NCBI GenBank assembly: GCA_021200415.1 | Contig: JAJQGO010000036.1 | Location: 1-42,205 of the forward strand | DNA: 42,205 nt | Direction of reading: 5' to 3' | Origin: Ruminococcus sp. | GTDB taxonomy: Bacteria > Bacillota > Clostridia > Oscillospirales > Ruminococcaceae | In this document: positions 25,196-32,606 of the stretch, piece after piece | Numbering within the stretch: the first letter of the stretch is position 1 | Layout of the letters: the number at the start of each line of letters is the position of its first letter | Notes under the pieces: generated by a model | Seen by the model: only the letters and a program-made list of their open reading frames with translations | What the model was told of the DNA's origin: nothing | Databases searched by the model: none | Program-made: the position numbers and the translations under genes

Positions 25196-25222
25196 AAAAA
25201 AATCCTGCTCGAATCAGCAGGA
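25196..25222 (-). terminator. Terminator just outside the left inverted repeat
   Basis: In the minus-strand transcript CCTGCT (25221-25216) pairs with AGCAGG (25209-25204) and TTTTTTT follows (25202-25196). It would stop transcripts leaving the invertible segment leftwards. Confidence 0.8.
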
Positions 25223-25235
25223 AATTGTCATAGAA

Positions 25236-25253
25236 TTCACCCTTTTGCGAAAA
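25236..25253 (+). repeat. Left arm of an 18-bp perfect inverted repeat (IR-L)
   Basis: TTCACCCTTTTGCGAAAA. Its exact reverse complement is at 26571-26588, on the other side of the recombinase gene. A direct repeat GCGAAAAAAA (25247 and 25258) starts inside this arm and may be an extra recombinase site. Confidence 0.95.
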
Positions 25254-25320
25254 AAACGCGAAAAAAATAGTATAATGTAAGTAGCGCCACACAGCAAAGC
25301 ATACAATTATTTCAAATATC

Positions 25321-25349
25321 ATTATACAATACGAAAATCGGAATGTCAA
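25321..25349 (-). promoter_or_regulatory. Consensus promoter inside the putative invertible segment, pointing left
   Basis: On the minus strand TTGACA (25349-25344), a 17-bp spacer and TATAAT (25326-25321) match consensus exactly. It fires away from the recombinase gene, through IR-L and into the terminator at 25222-25196, with no gene between. If the IR-bounded segment inverted, it would lie at about 26475-26503 and point right, toward the gene at 26631. Confidence 0.85.
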
Positions 25350-25453
25350 CACATAAATTGTATATTTGGAAGTATATTTGGAATTTTTGTCGAGGCTTGA
25401 CAAAGCCGGAATGCTGCTGTTGTGAAAAATAACAAGAAACGAGGAGATTTAAG

Positions 25454-26533
25454 TTGAAAAATAGTATTTATCATCGAAAAGACGGACGGTACGAGGGACG
25501 GATTACCATCGGAAAAAAGGAGAACGGATTGCGAAAATTTTTGTCGTTTTTTGGTAAAAGCAGAGCAGAAGTTGAACAAAAAATGAATTCAGCCAGACGT
25601 GAACGGCTTCTATATGGCTCATGCGACAAAAATGTATCTGAAATTTTTAACGAATGGTTTGAGAGCATTCAGTATCGTGTAAAAGAATCTACATCAGCCA
25701 ATTATTTAACAAAAGCAAAAAAGCACATATTGCCTATTTTTGGGGAAAAAACCGTTGAATCTCTGAATCCTGCGGACATTTACGAGTTCATTTCCCTGAA
25801 GCAAGCGGAGGGTTTGTCAAATCGTTATATTAATGATATTTTAGTTCTTATGAAATCAATTTTCAAATATACTTCGCGTACATATCATATTTTAAATCCT
25901 ATGGACGGAATTGTTATGCCAAAACGTAAAAATCCGGAAATAAAGCTGTTGGATGACGTACAATTGCAAAAATTAGAGCAGTATATTGCTAAAAATTCAA
26001 GCAGAACAACGATGGGAATTGCACTTTGTCTGACAACTGGATTAAGAATAGGCGAGCTTTGCGCACTCCAGTGGGAGGATGTTGACTTAAAAAAACGGAT
26101 TTTGACCGTCAAAAAGACCATTCAGCGCATTCAGAAGCCGAACGGCAAGTCGAAAACGAGCTTGATTATCACTGAACCGAAAAGTGAGTCTTCGAAGAGA
26201 AGTATTCCAATTCCGGAATGTATGGTGAATTTATTGAAAAATTTCAAAAGCAATCCAAAAGATTTTTTGATTTCAGGTAAAGAAAAGCCAATTGAACCTC
26301 GCACTATGCAGTATCGTTTTGCTAAAATTCTAAAAAACGTAAATTTACCGTCAATTCATTTCCATGCATTACGGCATATGTTTGCCAGCAATTGCATTAA
26401 ATTGGGTTTCGACGTGAAGGCGTTGTCTGAGATTTTGGGGCATTCTAACGTGGAAATCACGCTGAATCGCTATGTGCATTCCTCTTTTGCGCAAAAACAG
26501 GCATATATGAGTCGAGTTCAGTTGAATATTTGA
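25454..26533 (+). CDS. Tyrosine recombinase / integrase inside an inverted repeat
   Basis: A 359-residue site-specific recombinase with an N-terminal arm-binding-like segment (SIYHRKDGRYEGRITI, residues 3-18), a SAM-like core-binding domain (about 60-150) and the C-terminal catalytic domain. The catalytic set is present: Arg in TTGLRIGEL, a beta-hairpin Lys, HALRH, the second His in LGHSN and the nucleophilic Tyr in NRYVHSS. The start is TTG at 25454, 7 nt after GAGGAG. The gene lies within an 18-bp perfect inverted repeat, as in recombinase-encoded invertible promoters. No excisionase or phage genes are nearby, which favours a DNA invertase over a phage integrase (inference). Confidence 0.92.
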   Translation: MKNSIYHRKDGRYEGRITIGKKENGLRKFLSFFGKSRAEVEQKMNSARRERLLYGSCDKNVSEIFNEWFESIQYRVKESTSANYLTKAKKHILPIFGEKTVESLNPADIYEFISLKQAEGLSNRYINDILVLMKSIFKYTSRTYHILNPMDGIVMPKRKNPEIKLLDDVQLQKLEQYIAKNSSRTTMGIALCLTTGLRIGELCALQWEDVDLKKRILTVKKTIQRIQKPNGKSKTSLIITEPKSESSKRSIPIPECMVNLLKNFKSNPKDFLISGKEKPIEPRTMQYRFAKILKNVNLPSIHFHALRHMFASNCIKLGFDVKALSEILGHSNVEITLNRYVHSSFAQKQAYMSRVQLNI

Positions 26534-26570
26534 AATAAGATGGTATTTTGAAAATTGAATATTGGGGTGG

Positions 26571-26588
26571 TTTTCGCAAAAGGGTGAA
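26571..26588 (-). repeat. Right arm of the 18-bp perfect inverted repeat (IR-R)
   Basis: TTTTCGCAAAAGGGTGAA, the exact reverse complement of IR-L. It lies 37 bp after the recombinase stop and 42 bp before the first gene of the zinc-ribbon island. No good promoter is visible between it and that gene. Confidence 0.95.
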
Positions 26589-26630
26589 ATGTGGGAAAAG
26601 AACGTGTTAGTATTGGAGTTATGAAAAATT

Positions 26631-28010
26631 ATGAAATGTTCAAAATGCAAAAAAAAGGTTTCTACTTCGGCGAAATATTGTCCATACTGTCAAAATCCTT
26701 TATGTGATGATGAAACATCCAAGCCTGAATCCGTCGATGATAACAATTGGGGTCAACAATCGATAAATGTTGTAGATACAGACAACATGAAAAAAACCAA
26801 AATCATGATTGCGGTATTCTCGGCAATTATTGTAATTTGTATTGTGGCATTTATTTTTATTTATGCATTCTATCGGGATTTTAGCAATTCTATAATACCT
26901 GGTGTTACTGACGAGGAAAGGCAAGCAGCCTTATTAAACGAAGCCTCAGAAGAAATTGATGAAATTTATGATGGTTATTATAATGAAGAAATATCGTATG
27001 AAGAGGCAGTTGAAAATTTGAATGAGATTGAAAGCTCTGACGATTCGAGCATACAGGACTTGGTGGCAAATTGTCAGGAGCGGATCGATAAAATAAAGCA
27101 ATCTCGATTGAATTATCAACTTGGAGAAGAAGCCTATGCTGAACAAAATTACATGGAGGCTTTAACATATTATTATGCAGTTGATGCTATTGATGAGCTA
27201 TACTACGAAAAGACTAAGGAAAAAATCACAATTGTGACACAGGAGTATAAGGATTATGAGCTTGCTGTGGCAGATGCCTATTATCAGGCTCAGGCCTATC
27301 AGAGTGCAGTAATCTGCCTTATTAATGCGGAGGATGTATTTAAAGATGATACATCGTTTGTAGAGAATCTCCGGACTCTGCGTGCAGAGTATATAGAAAA
27401 ATGGATTGAATCACAGCGCGAGAAGCATTTATATTTTACAGGTGACAGTTTGGAGGAAGGGGCTGTATATCTGGCATATTTTTATGATTTGCCTTCATTA
27501 GATCCAGATTATGATCTGCAGAGCATAATAGAAGAGGGCTATGAATGGGAATCCAATGTACTGCTATCAAAAATCAATGAAAAGAGACAGGAAATGGGAA
27601 TGACTGAATTGGCGTACAATTCACAGCTTAAAGAGGTGGCTCAGATTGTCGCCGAAGAAGCATATAATAACATTCCTGCAGATGAAAATGGAGTTAAAGA
27701 TTTGTCTTTATTTTCATCGCATGCCAGTAATGATGTTGTGAAAAGTTATTTAGATCTATTATTTCCTGATTGGCAATCCTGCGAAAAAACTGTCACTTTA
27801 TCGTATTCATGCGCCAAAAATTTCTTTGAAGGCAATGATCCGTTTTTTTCAAATCCGGACAAGCTGACGGATGAAGAAAAAGAACTGTATGCTGATAATC
27901 CATATGAGGCTTATGGTGTTTTTGATTCAGAGTATGTGTACTTTGGCGTTGGAATTGTATTTGATAAAGCAACGCAAAAATGTGTTTGGGTCATTTTATC
28001 CGGAAGTTAA
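26631..28010 (+). CDS. Zinc-ribbon membrane protein with C-terminal CAP/SCP-like domain
   Basis: A 459-residue protein. A CxxC-CxxC zinc ribbon opens it (Cys3, Cys6, Cys17, Cys20). A single membrane helix follows (about 57-80), then a helical region with TPR-like repeats (EEISYEEAVENLNEIE, EQNYMEALTYYYAVD, YQSAVICLINAED; about 100-260). The C-terminal domain (about 305-459) fits the CAP/SCP family (LLSKINEKRQEMGMTELAYN and a closing VYFGVGIVFD). The ribbon would face the cytoplasm and the rest the outside. ATG at 26631 has a GGAG 12 nt upstream. It is the first gene after IR-R and so the first target of the proposed promoter switch. Confidence 0.82.
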   Translation: MKCSKCKKKVSTSAKYCPYCQNPLCDDETSKPESVDDNNWGQQSINVVDTDNMKKTKIMIAVFSAIIVICIVAFIFIYAFYRDFSNSIIPGVTDEERQAALLNEASEEIDEIYDGYYNEEISYEEAVENLNEIESSDDSSIQDLVANCQERIDKIKQSRLNYQLGEEAYAEQNYMEALTYYYAVDAIDELYYEKTKEKITIVTQEYKDYELAVADAYYQAQAYQSAVICLINAEDVFKDDTSFVENLRTLRAEYIEKWIESQREKHLYFTGDSLEEGAVYLAYFYDLPSLDPDYDLQSIIEEGYEWESNVLLSKINEKRQEMGMTELAYNSQLKEVAQIVAEEAYNNIPADENGVKDLSLFSSHASNDVVKSYLDLLFPDWQSCEKTVTLSYSCAKNFFEGNDPFFSNPDKLTDEEKELYADNPYEAYGVFDSEYVYFGVGIVFDKATQKCVWVILSGS

Positions 28011-28088
28011 GGTAATATTGTACAAACTATGTCAATAACCCATTTATGGGTTAATGAATAAATAATTATATTTAAGGAGAGAAAATCT

Positions 28089-29033
28089 ATGAAAAAATTT
28101 ATTGCAGTTTGCGCGAGTGCTGCTATTGCGGTAGTCATGAGCGTGTCATCAATCGTATGTTCATTTGCGCAGGAAGAAACCTCATATTCTATTGATACGG
28201 ATTCGGTTCTTACCGTAAATGATGATGTTGAAGGTGAGAATGTTAAATCGGCTGAGGAGACAACAACAGAAGGGGGTAATAGTGGTAAAGTAATTAATAA
28301 GTCTAGTTTGGATTTTGATTATGATGAAGATAGTGAGTCTTATTCTTATGTTTATTCACTTGAAGGCGAAGATGAAGATGCTATATCAGCAAAAATTTAT
28401 ATTAGCTCGACATCAACAAATATTACAAGCGTTACAATTAATGATTTAAATGATTTAAAAGAAATAGAACCGAATGAATTATTTGAATTAGATTTGACTG
28501 GTTTAAATGAAATTAAAGTATCATGGAAAATCGATTCTAATAGTAATGGAGAGGATGTTACACTTACACTTACGCTTTGCTTTCCTGAAGAAACCACAAC
28601 ATCAACAGAATCAACAACCACAACCACCACAACCACAACTACCACAACCACAACCACAACTGAAGAAATAAAAACGACCGAAGAACCAACAACAACCGAA
28701 GTAACTACAACAACAGCAGAGCCGTCAACGACTGCATCAACTGAAGCAACTACTACAACGGCAGATAGCAGCACAACAACAAATTTTACAGAAACAACTA
28801 TTGCAACTACAACTAAGGTAACTTCGACTGTTACAACAACTACTACAGGCGGAAAAGCAACTAATAGTACAATAACCAAGACAACGACCGTGAAAAATAC
28901 TGCTGAGAATAGTGAAATTAGTCCGGATACCGGTGATCGTTTTATGGGATTTGCTATGACGATTCTGGGCATCAGCATTATTGTAATGGTTATTTCCGGT
29001 GTTGGCGTTCGTTTGAAAAGAAAGTCTCAATAG
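28089..29033 (+). CDS. Thr-rich cell-wall-anchored surface protein
   Basis: A 314-residue exported protein with a signal peptide (residues 1-28, ending SFAQE), an acidic domain of about 140 residues (with NSNGEDVTLTLTLCFPEE at its end) and a Thr/Glu-rich linker (about 172-275). The C-terminal sorting signal is SPDTGD (278-283), a hydrophobic helix and the tail RLKRKSQ. The SPDTG motif is a sortase substrate variant of LPXTG. The linker would span the cell wall and present the N-terminal domain. ATG after TTAAGGAGAGAAAATCT. It is the only island member without a zinc ribbon that is clearly surface-bound; no sortase gene is in the window. Confidence 0.85.
   Translation: MKKFIAVCASAAIAVVMSVSSIVCSFAQEETSYSIDTDSVLTVNDDVEGENVKSAEETTTEGGNSGKVINKSSLDFDYDEDSESYSYVYSLEGEDEDAISAKIYISSTSTNITSVTINDLNDLKEIEPNELFELDLTGLNEIKVSWKIDSNSNGEDVTLTLTLCFPEETTTSTESTTTTTTTTTTTTTTTTEEIKTTEEPTTTEVTTTTAEPSTTASTEATTTTADSSTTTNFTETTIATTTKVTSTVTTTTTGGKATNSTITKTTTVKNTAENSEISPDTGDRFMGFAMTILGISIIVMVISGVGVRLKRKSQ
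28613..28661 (+). repeat. ACAACC-type simple repeat in the Thr-rich linker
   Basis: A near-perfect array of ACA/ACC/ACT codons encodes an unbroken Thr run. Such low-complexity DNA can change length by slippage; units of three keep the frame. Confidence 0.7.
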
Positions 29034-29066
29034 TTTAAGTAATAAATAAGCTATATTTAAAGGATG

Positions 29067-29127
29067 TACCGTACAAAGTCCGCCTTGCGGCTTTACCGCA
29101 CAGTTTTGCATAAATCTTTGTACGGTA
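29067..29127 (+). repeat. Large inverted repeat / hairpin between two island genes
   Basis: TACCGTACAAAG (29067-29078) pairs perfectly with CTTTGTACGGTA (29116-29127). The 37-nt interior can form a second small hairpin (CCGCCTTGCGG). It may be a terminator or processing site in the island transcript, or a small mobile-repeat remnant. Confidence 0.7.
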
Positions 29128-29176
29128 TTATCTTAATTTGTTTGGTTTTACTTATTGAAAACTACAGAATATATGA

Positions 29177-29833
29177 ATGAAAGGAATAGTGAAGAAATTG
29201 TTTGGAAATAAAAAAAAATCTTTTTGTACTTGCGGTGCGGTTTTAGAAGAAGATGCTGAATTTTGCATGGAATGTGGAGCACCGGTGGTTAGAGCACATG
29301 ATGAAATTATTTTTTCCTCAAGACCGTGCCCAAATCCCAATTGCGGAGCACTTTTAGAAGAAGGTGCAGAGTATTGTATGGAATGTGGAACATATGTGGG
29401 TATGGGGACAGATACTGTACAGCCTGTATGCGCTTTTTGCGGGGAACCTTTAGAGGAAGGTGCAGATTTTTGTATTGGATGTGGACAGCGTGTTTCAGAT
29501 CCGGTTAAAGTATCTTATCCGCCTTCGAAAAACTGTATGCATTGTTCTATGCCAGTAGATGCGGATACGGTATGGTGTCCATTCTGTGGAAAAAAAGCAT
29601 TTGAAAGCGATGTTGTGCCGCCGGTAACGCCGGTAACGCCGGTAAGGTGTATACATTGCTTTAATCGGGTAGATGAGGATACGGTATGGTGCCCATTCTG
29701 TGGAAAAAAAGCATTTGAATCTGAAATTATAAGCGATCCTGGTTTAATTGATACGACAACACATGGTAATACACCAAGTGATGAGGAAATAGATGCTGCT
29801 CAAAAAAATTTTCATAAACCGCCAACATTATAA
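29177..29833 (+). CDS. Soluble protein with five zinc ribbons
   Basis: A 218-residue protein with no membrane helix, built of five short zinc ribbons: CTCGAVLEEDAEFCMECG, CPNPNCGALLEEGAEYCMECG-like, CAFCGEPLEEGADFCIGCG, CMHCSMPVDADTVWCPFCG and CIHCFNRVDEDTVWCPFCG. The first has an irregular CxC knuckle and the second CPNPNC. The last two arose from a 114-bp in-frame duplication (offset 29563 to 29677). A Ser/Thr/Asp-rich tail follows. Immediately upstream of the vWA gene, it may be a cytoplasmic scaffold that binds other ribbon proteins or nucleic acid (inference). The ATG lacks a strong ribosome-binding site. Confidence 0.82.
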   Translation: MKGIVKKLFGNKKKSFCTCGAVLEEDAEFCMECGAPVVRAHDEIIFSSRPCPNPNCGALLEEGAEYCMECGTYVGMGTDTVQPVCAFCGEPLEEGADFCIGCGQRVSDPVKVSYPPSKNCMHCSMPVDADTVWCPFCGKKAFESDVVPPVTPVTPVRCIHCFNRVDEDTVWCPFCGKKAFESEIISDPGLIDTTTHGNTPSDEEIDAAQKNFHKPPTL

Positions 29834-29871
29834 TGATAGACTTTTTAAGTTTGTAAAGGAGAGTGTGTATA

Positions 29872-30543
29872 ATGAGAATGACATACACTGTGGATATTGT
29901 ATTTTGTATAGATGCGACTGCCAGCATGGGACCATGTATTAATGTTGTCAAGGAGAAAGCTCTTAGCTTTTATGATGATTTGGTTCGTGCATTGGCAGAA
30001 GAAAACAAATATGTGGATTCTATTCGTATAAAGGTTATTGCATTCAGAGATTACCTTGCAGATAAAGAACCCATGTTGGTGACAGATTTTTTCAATTTGC
30101 CGGATGACAGGGTGAATTTTTCCAATACTGTAAAAGGAATTGTAGAATCCGGTGGAGGAGATGAGCCGGAGGATGGATTAGAAGCGCTTGCATACGCAAT
30201 TAGATCTGATTGGAGAACGCAGGGATCAAAGAGACGTCAGATCATTGTTGTATGGTCTGATGCATCAACGCATGAGTTGGGTTATGGAAAACGTTCACCT
30301 AATTATCCTGCTAATATGGCGCGAGATTTTAAGGAATTGACTGATTGGTGGGGAACTAATCAAAGCGAACCTTATATGAGCTATCGTGCAAAAAGATTGA
30401 TTCTTTTTACGCCTCAAAACTCCGGATGGGAGCAAATTTCCAAAAACTGGGCTGGTGTAGTGCATTTTCCGTCTGTTGCAGGAGAAGGCTTAAAAGATGT
30501 AGATTATTCTCAAATTTTGAATGCACTTGTTAGATCAGTCTGA
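29872..30543 (+). CDS. vWA-domain protein (first gene of a vWA-PP2C-kinase triad)
   Basis: A 223-residue, single-domain cytoplasmic vWA protein. The metal-ion-dependent adhesion site reads DATAS (14-18), with the Thr of the loop in VESGGGDEPEDG (91-102) region and Asp130 in VVWSDAS. The GGGDxPED loop is like that of vWA domains linked to alpha-kinases, and differs from the DTSGSM of classical TerY. ATG at 29872 follows AAGGAGAG; the GTG at 29863 is less likely. Together with the PP2C and kinase genes that follow directly, it has the composition of the TerY-P phosphorylation triad described computationally in Ter stress systems, so it may be the partner-binding or phospho-target component. Confidence 0.85.
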   Translation: MRMTYTVDIVFCIDATASMGPCINVVKEKALSFYDDLVRALAEENKYVDSIRIKVIAFRDYLADKEPMLVTDFFNLPDDRVNFSNTVKGIVESGGGDEPEDGLEALAYAIRSDWRTQGSKRRQIIVVWSDASTHELGYGKRSPNYPANMARDFKELTDWWGTNQSEPYMSYRAKRLILFTPQNSGWEQISKNWAGVVHFPSVAGEGLKDVDYSQILNALVRSV

Positions 30544-30585
30544 GCTTATTATATATTATTAGTTAAAGAAAAGGTGGTCTTAGTT

Positions 30586-31602
30586 ATGGAGCTGTCGATA
30601 TCAAGTCCAATTATCGTCGAAAAAGAACATTGTCCAAATGCCGGAGAAGATGCTTACACTGTAAATGTATGTTCCAATGAGCTTTGTTATATGGGAGTAT
30701 TTGACGGTGCGGGCGGACAAGGAAGCCGTACACATTTTGAAATAGTGGATCATACTGGTGCGTGGATCGCTTCACGTTTAGCGGCAGCTGCATCGGATCA
30801 TTATTTTCAGAGCAATAGTTTTGAGTTTAGTGATTTCTCAGTGCAGAAATTGCAAAATGAAATAAGCGACATGATGCATCAGATTAAGAGCAAATATGTA
30901 CCGCCAAGCCGTGTAGTTGGAAGCCTGCAGCTGACATTTCCAACTACACTGAGCTTGATTGCTGCAAAATCTATTAACGCAGAAAAAATTGCAGCGTCAT
31001 ACATATGGGCAGGAGATTCTCGTGGGTATGCCTTGGATCAAAAAGGTTTATGGCAAATCACATTGGATGATATAAGTAGTAATGCAGATAATGCTTTGTT
31101 GAATATTTTTGATGATGGAGTGCTTACAAATATTGTAAACGCTGATAAGGAATTTACACTTCATCATCGAAGGTTAGAATTTTCAGAACCTGTTATACTG
31201 TTGAGTGCTACAGATGGATGCTTTGCATATTTTAATACTCCGATGGAGTTTGAGGCGGCGTTATTGGATACGCTTTGTCAATCACGTACACCGCAGGAGT
31301 GGAAAAATTCGTTATTTCAGCGTATAGCGAATGTTGCAGGTGATGATTTTACACTTACTATAGCTTGCTTTGGCTTTCCAAATTTTCAATCATTAAAAAG
31401 CTATTATCAATCCAGACAACGCGAGTTAAAGCCATATATTGATGGTGTAATGGCAGTGAATCAGCGCGTGAATAATATAGAACGTGAATTGAGAAATCGC
31501 AATACAGATGAAAAAAAAATAAAGGAATTTACACATACAAAGCTTATAAATGAACTTTCAGTAATTTGGGAGCAGTATAGACCCGGTTACTATAGAAAAT
31601 AA
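30586..31602 (+). CDS. PP2C-family Ser/Thr protein phosphatase
   Basis: A 338-residue protein; the PP2C fold covers about residues 10-265. Metal-site residues are visible: GEDAY with Asp22, VFDGAGG with Asp40, AGDSRGY (142-148), ATDG with Asp210 and GDDFT with Asp253/254. The C-terminal 70 residues form a charged, likely helical extension. It would reverse phosphorylation by the kinase encoded 12 bp downstream. ATG at 30586 is preferred over GTG at 30574, which overlaps the AAGGTGG ribosome-binding site. Confidence 0.9.
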   Translation: MELSISSPIIVEKEHCPNAGEDAYTVNVCSNELCYMGVFDGAGGQGSRTHFEIVDHTGAWIASRLAAAASDHYFQSNSFEFSDFSVQKLQNEISDMMHQIKSKYVPPSRVVGSLQLTFPTTLSLIAAKSINAEKIAASYIWAGDSRGYALDQKGLWQITLDDISSNADNALLNIFDDGVLTNIVNADKEFTLHHRRLEFSEPVILLSATDGCFAYFNTPMEFEAALLDTLCQSRTPQEWKNSLFQRIANVAGDDFTLTIACFGFPNFQSLKSYYQSRQRELKPYIDGVMAVNQRVNNIERELRNRNTDEKKIKEFTHTKLINELSVIWEQYRPGYYRK

Positions 31603-31614
31603 TGGAGATGCATT

Positions 31615-32592
31615 ATGCCCGGAATTATAAACAGTGTCGGTAAAGCAAAAAAAAATGATTCTTCTACTGCATTTGAACCGATTCATATTAAAGAAAATAA
31701 TTATGTTATTGTAGAACCTTTAACCTCTACCAATGCCGGAAATTGTCAGTGGGGATTTGCAAAAGATAAGCATGGAGAGGAATATTTCATAAAAAAGTTT
31801 TTAGATCCAAAATATCCTGATAGGAATGATGTAAGTGAACAATTTTATGAAGAAGCGACAAAATCATGTCAAGAATGGTACGACCGGCATACAAATTTGT
31901 ATATTGCAATAAAAAAAAGCAATGAAGGTAATTTAATAACGCCAAAGGATTTTTTTAAAGATGGAAATCATTTCTATTTGATAACGGAAAAGGTAAAAAG
32001 CAACGGTGTTTCCATTGAAGATATACATAAATGTTCCAAGGAACAGCAATATATTCTTCTAAAGGTTTTGGCTTATCAATTTATGTCTTTGGCGGAAAAT
32101 CATGTTGTTCATTCTGATGTTAAACCGGAAAATTTGTTGTTTAAGAATACAATTGGAAAGTATTTCACAGTTAAAATTATAGATTTTGACGCAGCCTTCT
32201 TTGAAACAAATATTCCTGAACCTAACGATCTTGTAGGAGATATGGTATATTATTCACCTGAAACCTATTGGTATATCGCAGATGAAGGTGAGACACCGGA
32301 ATTAAAGAAAAATATAACCTGTAAATCGGACATATTTTCACTTGGTATTGTCTTTCATCAGATATTATGTGGAAAACTGCCTGATTACGATAAATCTCAG
32401 GGAAACAGCTTGGCTGATCTTCTTATTAATGGTGGTAAAATTAGAATAAACAATATGATTGATGGCAAGTATCGCATACTACTTGAAAGGATGCTTGAGG
32501 TTGATCCTATAAAAAGGTATTCTGCTCAGCAAGTAATGAAGTTTTTAATTCAAATGGACGAGTATAGGGTTTCTCCTATAATATGGAATTAA
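31615..32592 (+). CDS. Eukaryotic-like Ser/Thr protein kinase with DFD variant
   Basis: A 325-residue soluble kinase, all of it the catalytic domain. The probable ATP-anchoring Lys60 (YFIKKF), the catalytic loop HSDVKPEN (166-173, Asp168, Asn173), the metal-binding DFD (190-192, where most kinases have DFG), the activation-segment SPE (214-216) and DIFSLG (239-244) are present. No PASTA repeats or membrane helix, unlike PknB. TerY-P kinases often carry a C-terminal zinc ribbon; here the next gene, 14 bp downstream, is a separate zinc-finger protein. ATG at 31615 follows a GGAGATGCATT site. It should act on the vWA protein or the membrane ribbon proteins, but the target is unknown. Confidence 0.9.
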   Translation: MPGIINSVGKAKKNDSSTAFEPIHIKENNYVIVEPLTSTNAGNCQWGFAKDKHGEEYFIKKFLDPKYPDRNDVSEQFYEEATKSCQEWYDRHTNLYIAIKKSNEGNLITPKDFFKDGNHFYLITEKVKSNGVSIEDIHKCSKEQQYILLKVLAYQFMSLAENHVVHSDVKPENLLFKNTIGKYFTVKIIDFDAAFFETNIPEPNDLVGDMVYYSPETYWYIADEGETPELKKNITCKSDIFSLGIVFHQILCGKLPDYDKSQGNSLADLLINGGKIRINNMIDGKYRILLERMLEVDPIKRYSAQQVMKFLIQMDEYRVSPIIWN

Positions 32593-32606
32593 CGGAGGAA
32601 TATAAG

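Noticed and set aside
25053..25403. 116-codon open frame on the minus strand over the left inverted repeat and promoter
   Set aside because: No ribosome-binding site, poor composition, and it runs through the promoter, IR-L and terminator.
25236..26588. attL/attR of an integrated element bounded by the recombinase
   Set aside because: The repeats are in inverse orientation, while attachment sites of an excisable element are direct. No phage, conjugation or excisionase genes are present.
28036..28053. Palindrome TAACCCATTTATGGGTTA between two island genes
   Set aside because: Too short and AT-rich to call an operator or terminator; no T-run and no second copy noticed.
28397..28978. 193-codon Val-rich minus-strand frame
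   Set aside because: Antisense of the Thr-codon repeats (ACA/ACC read as TGT/GGT-type codons); low complexity and no start signal.
29872..30543. Calling the vWA gene terY
   Set aside because: The MIDAS and GGGDxPED loop differ from classical TerY and no other ter genes are present, so only the triad composition is claimed.
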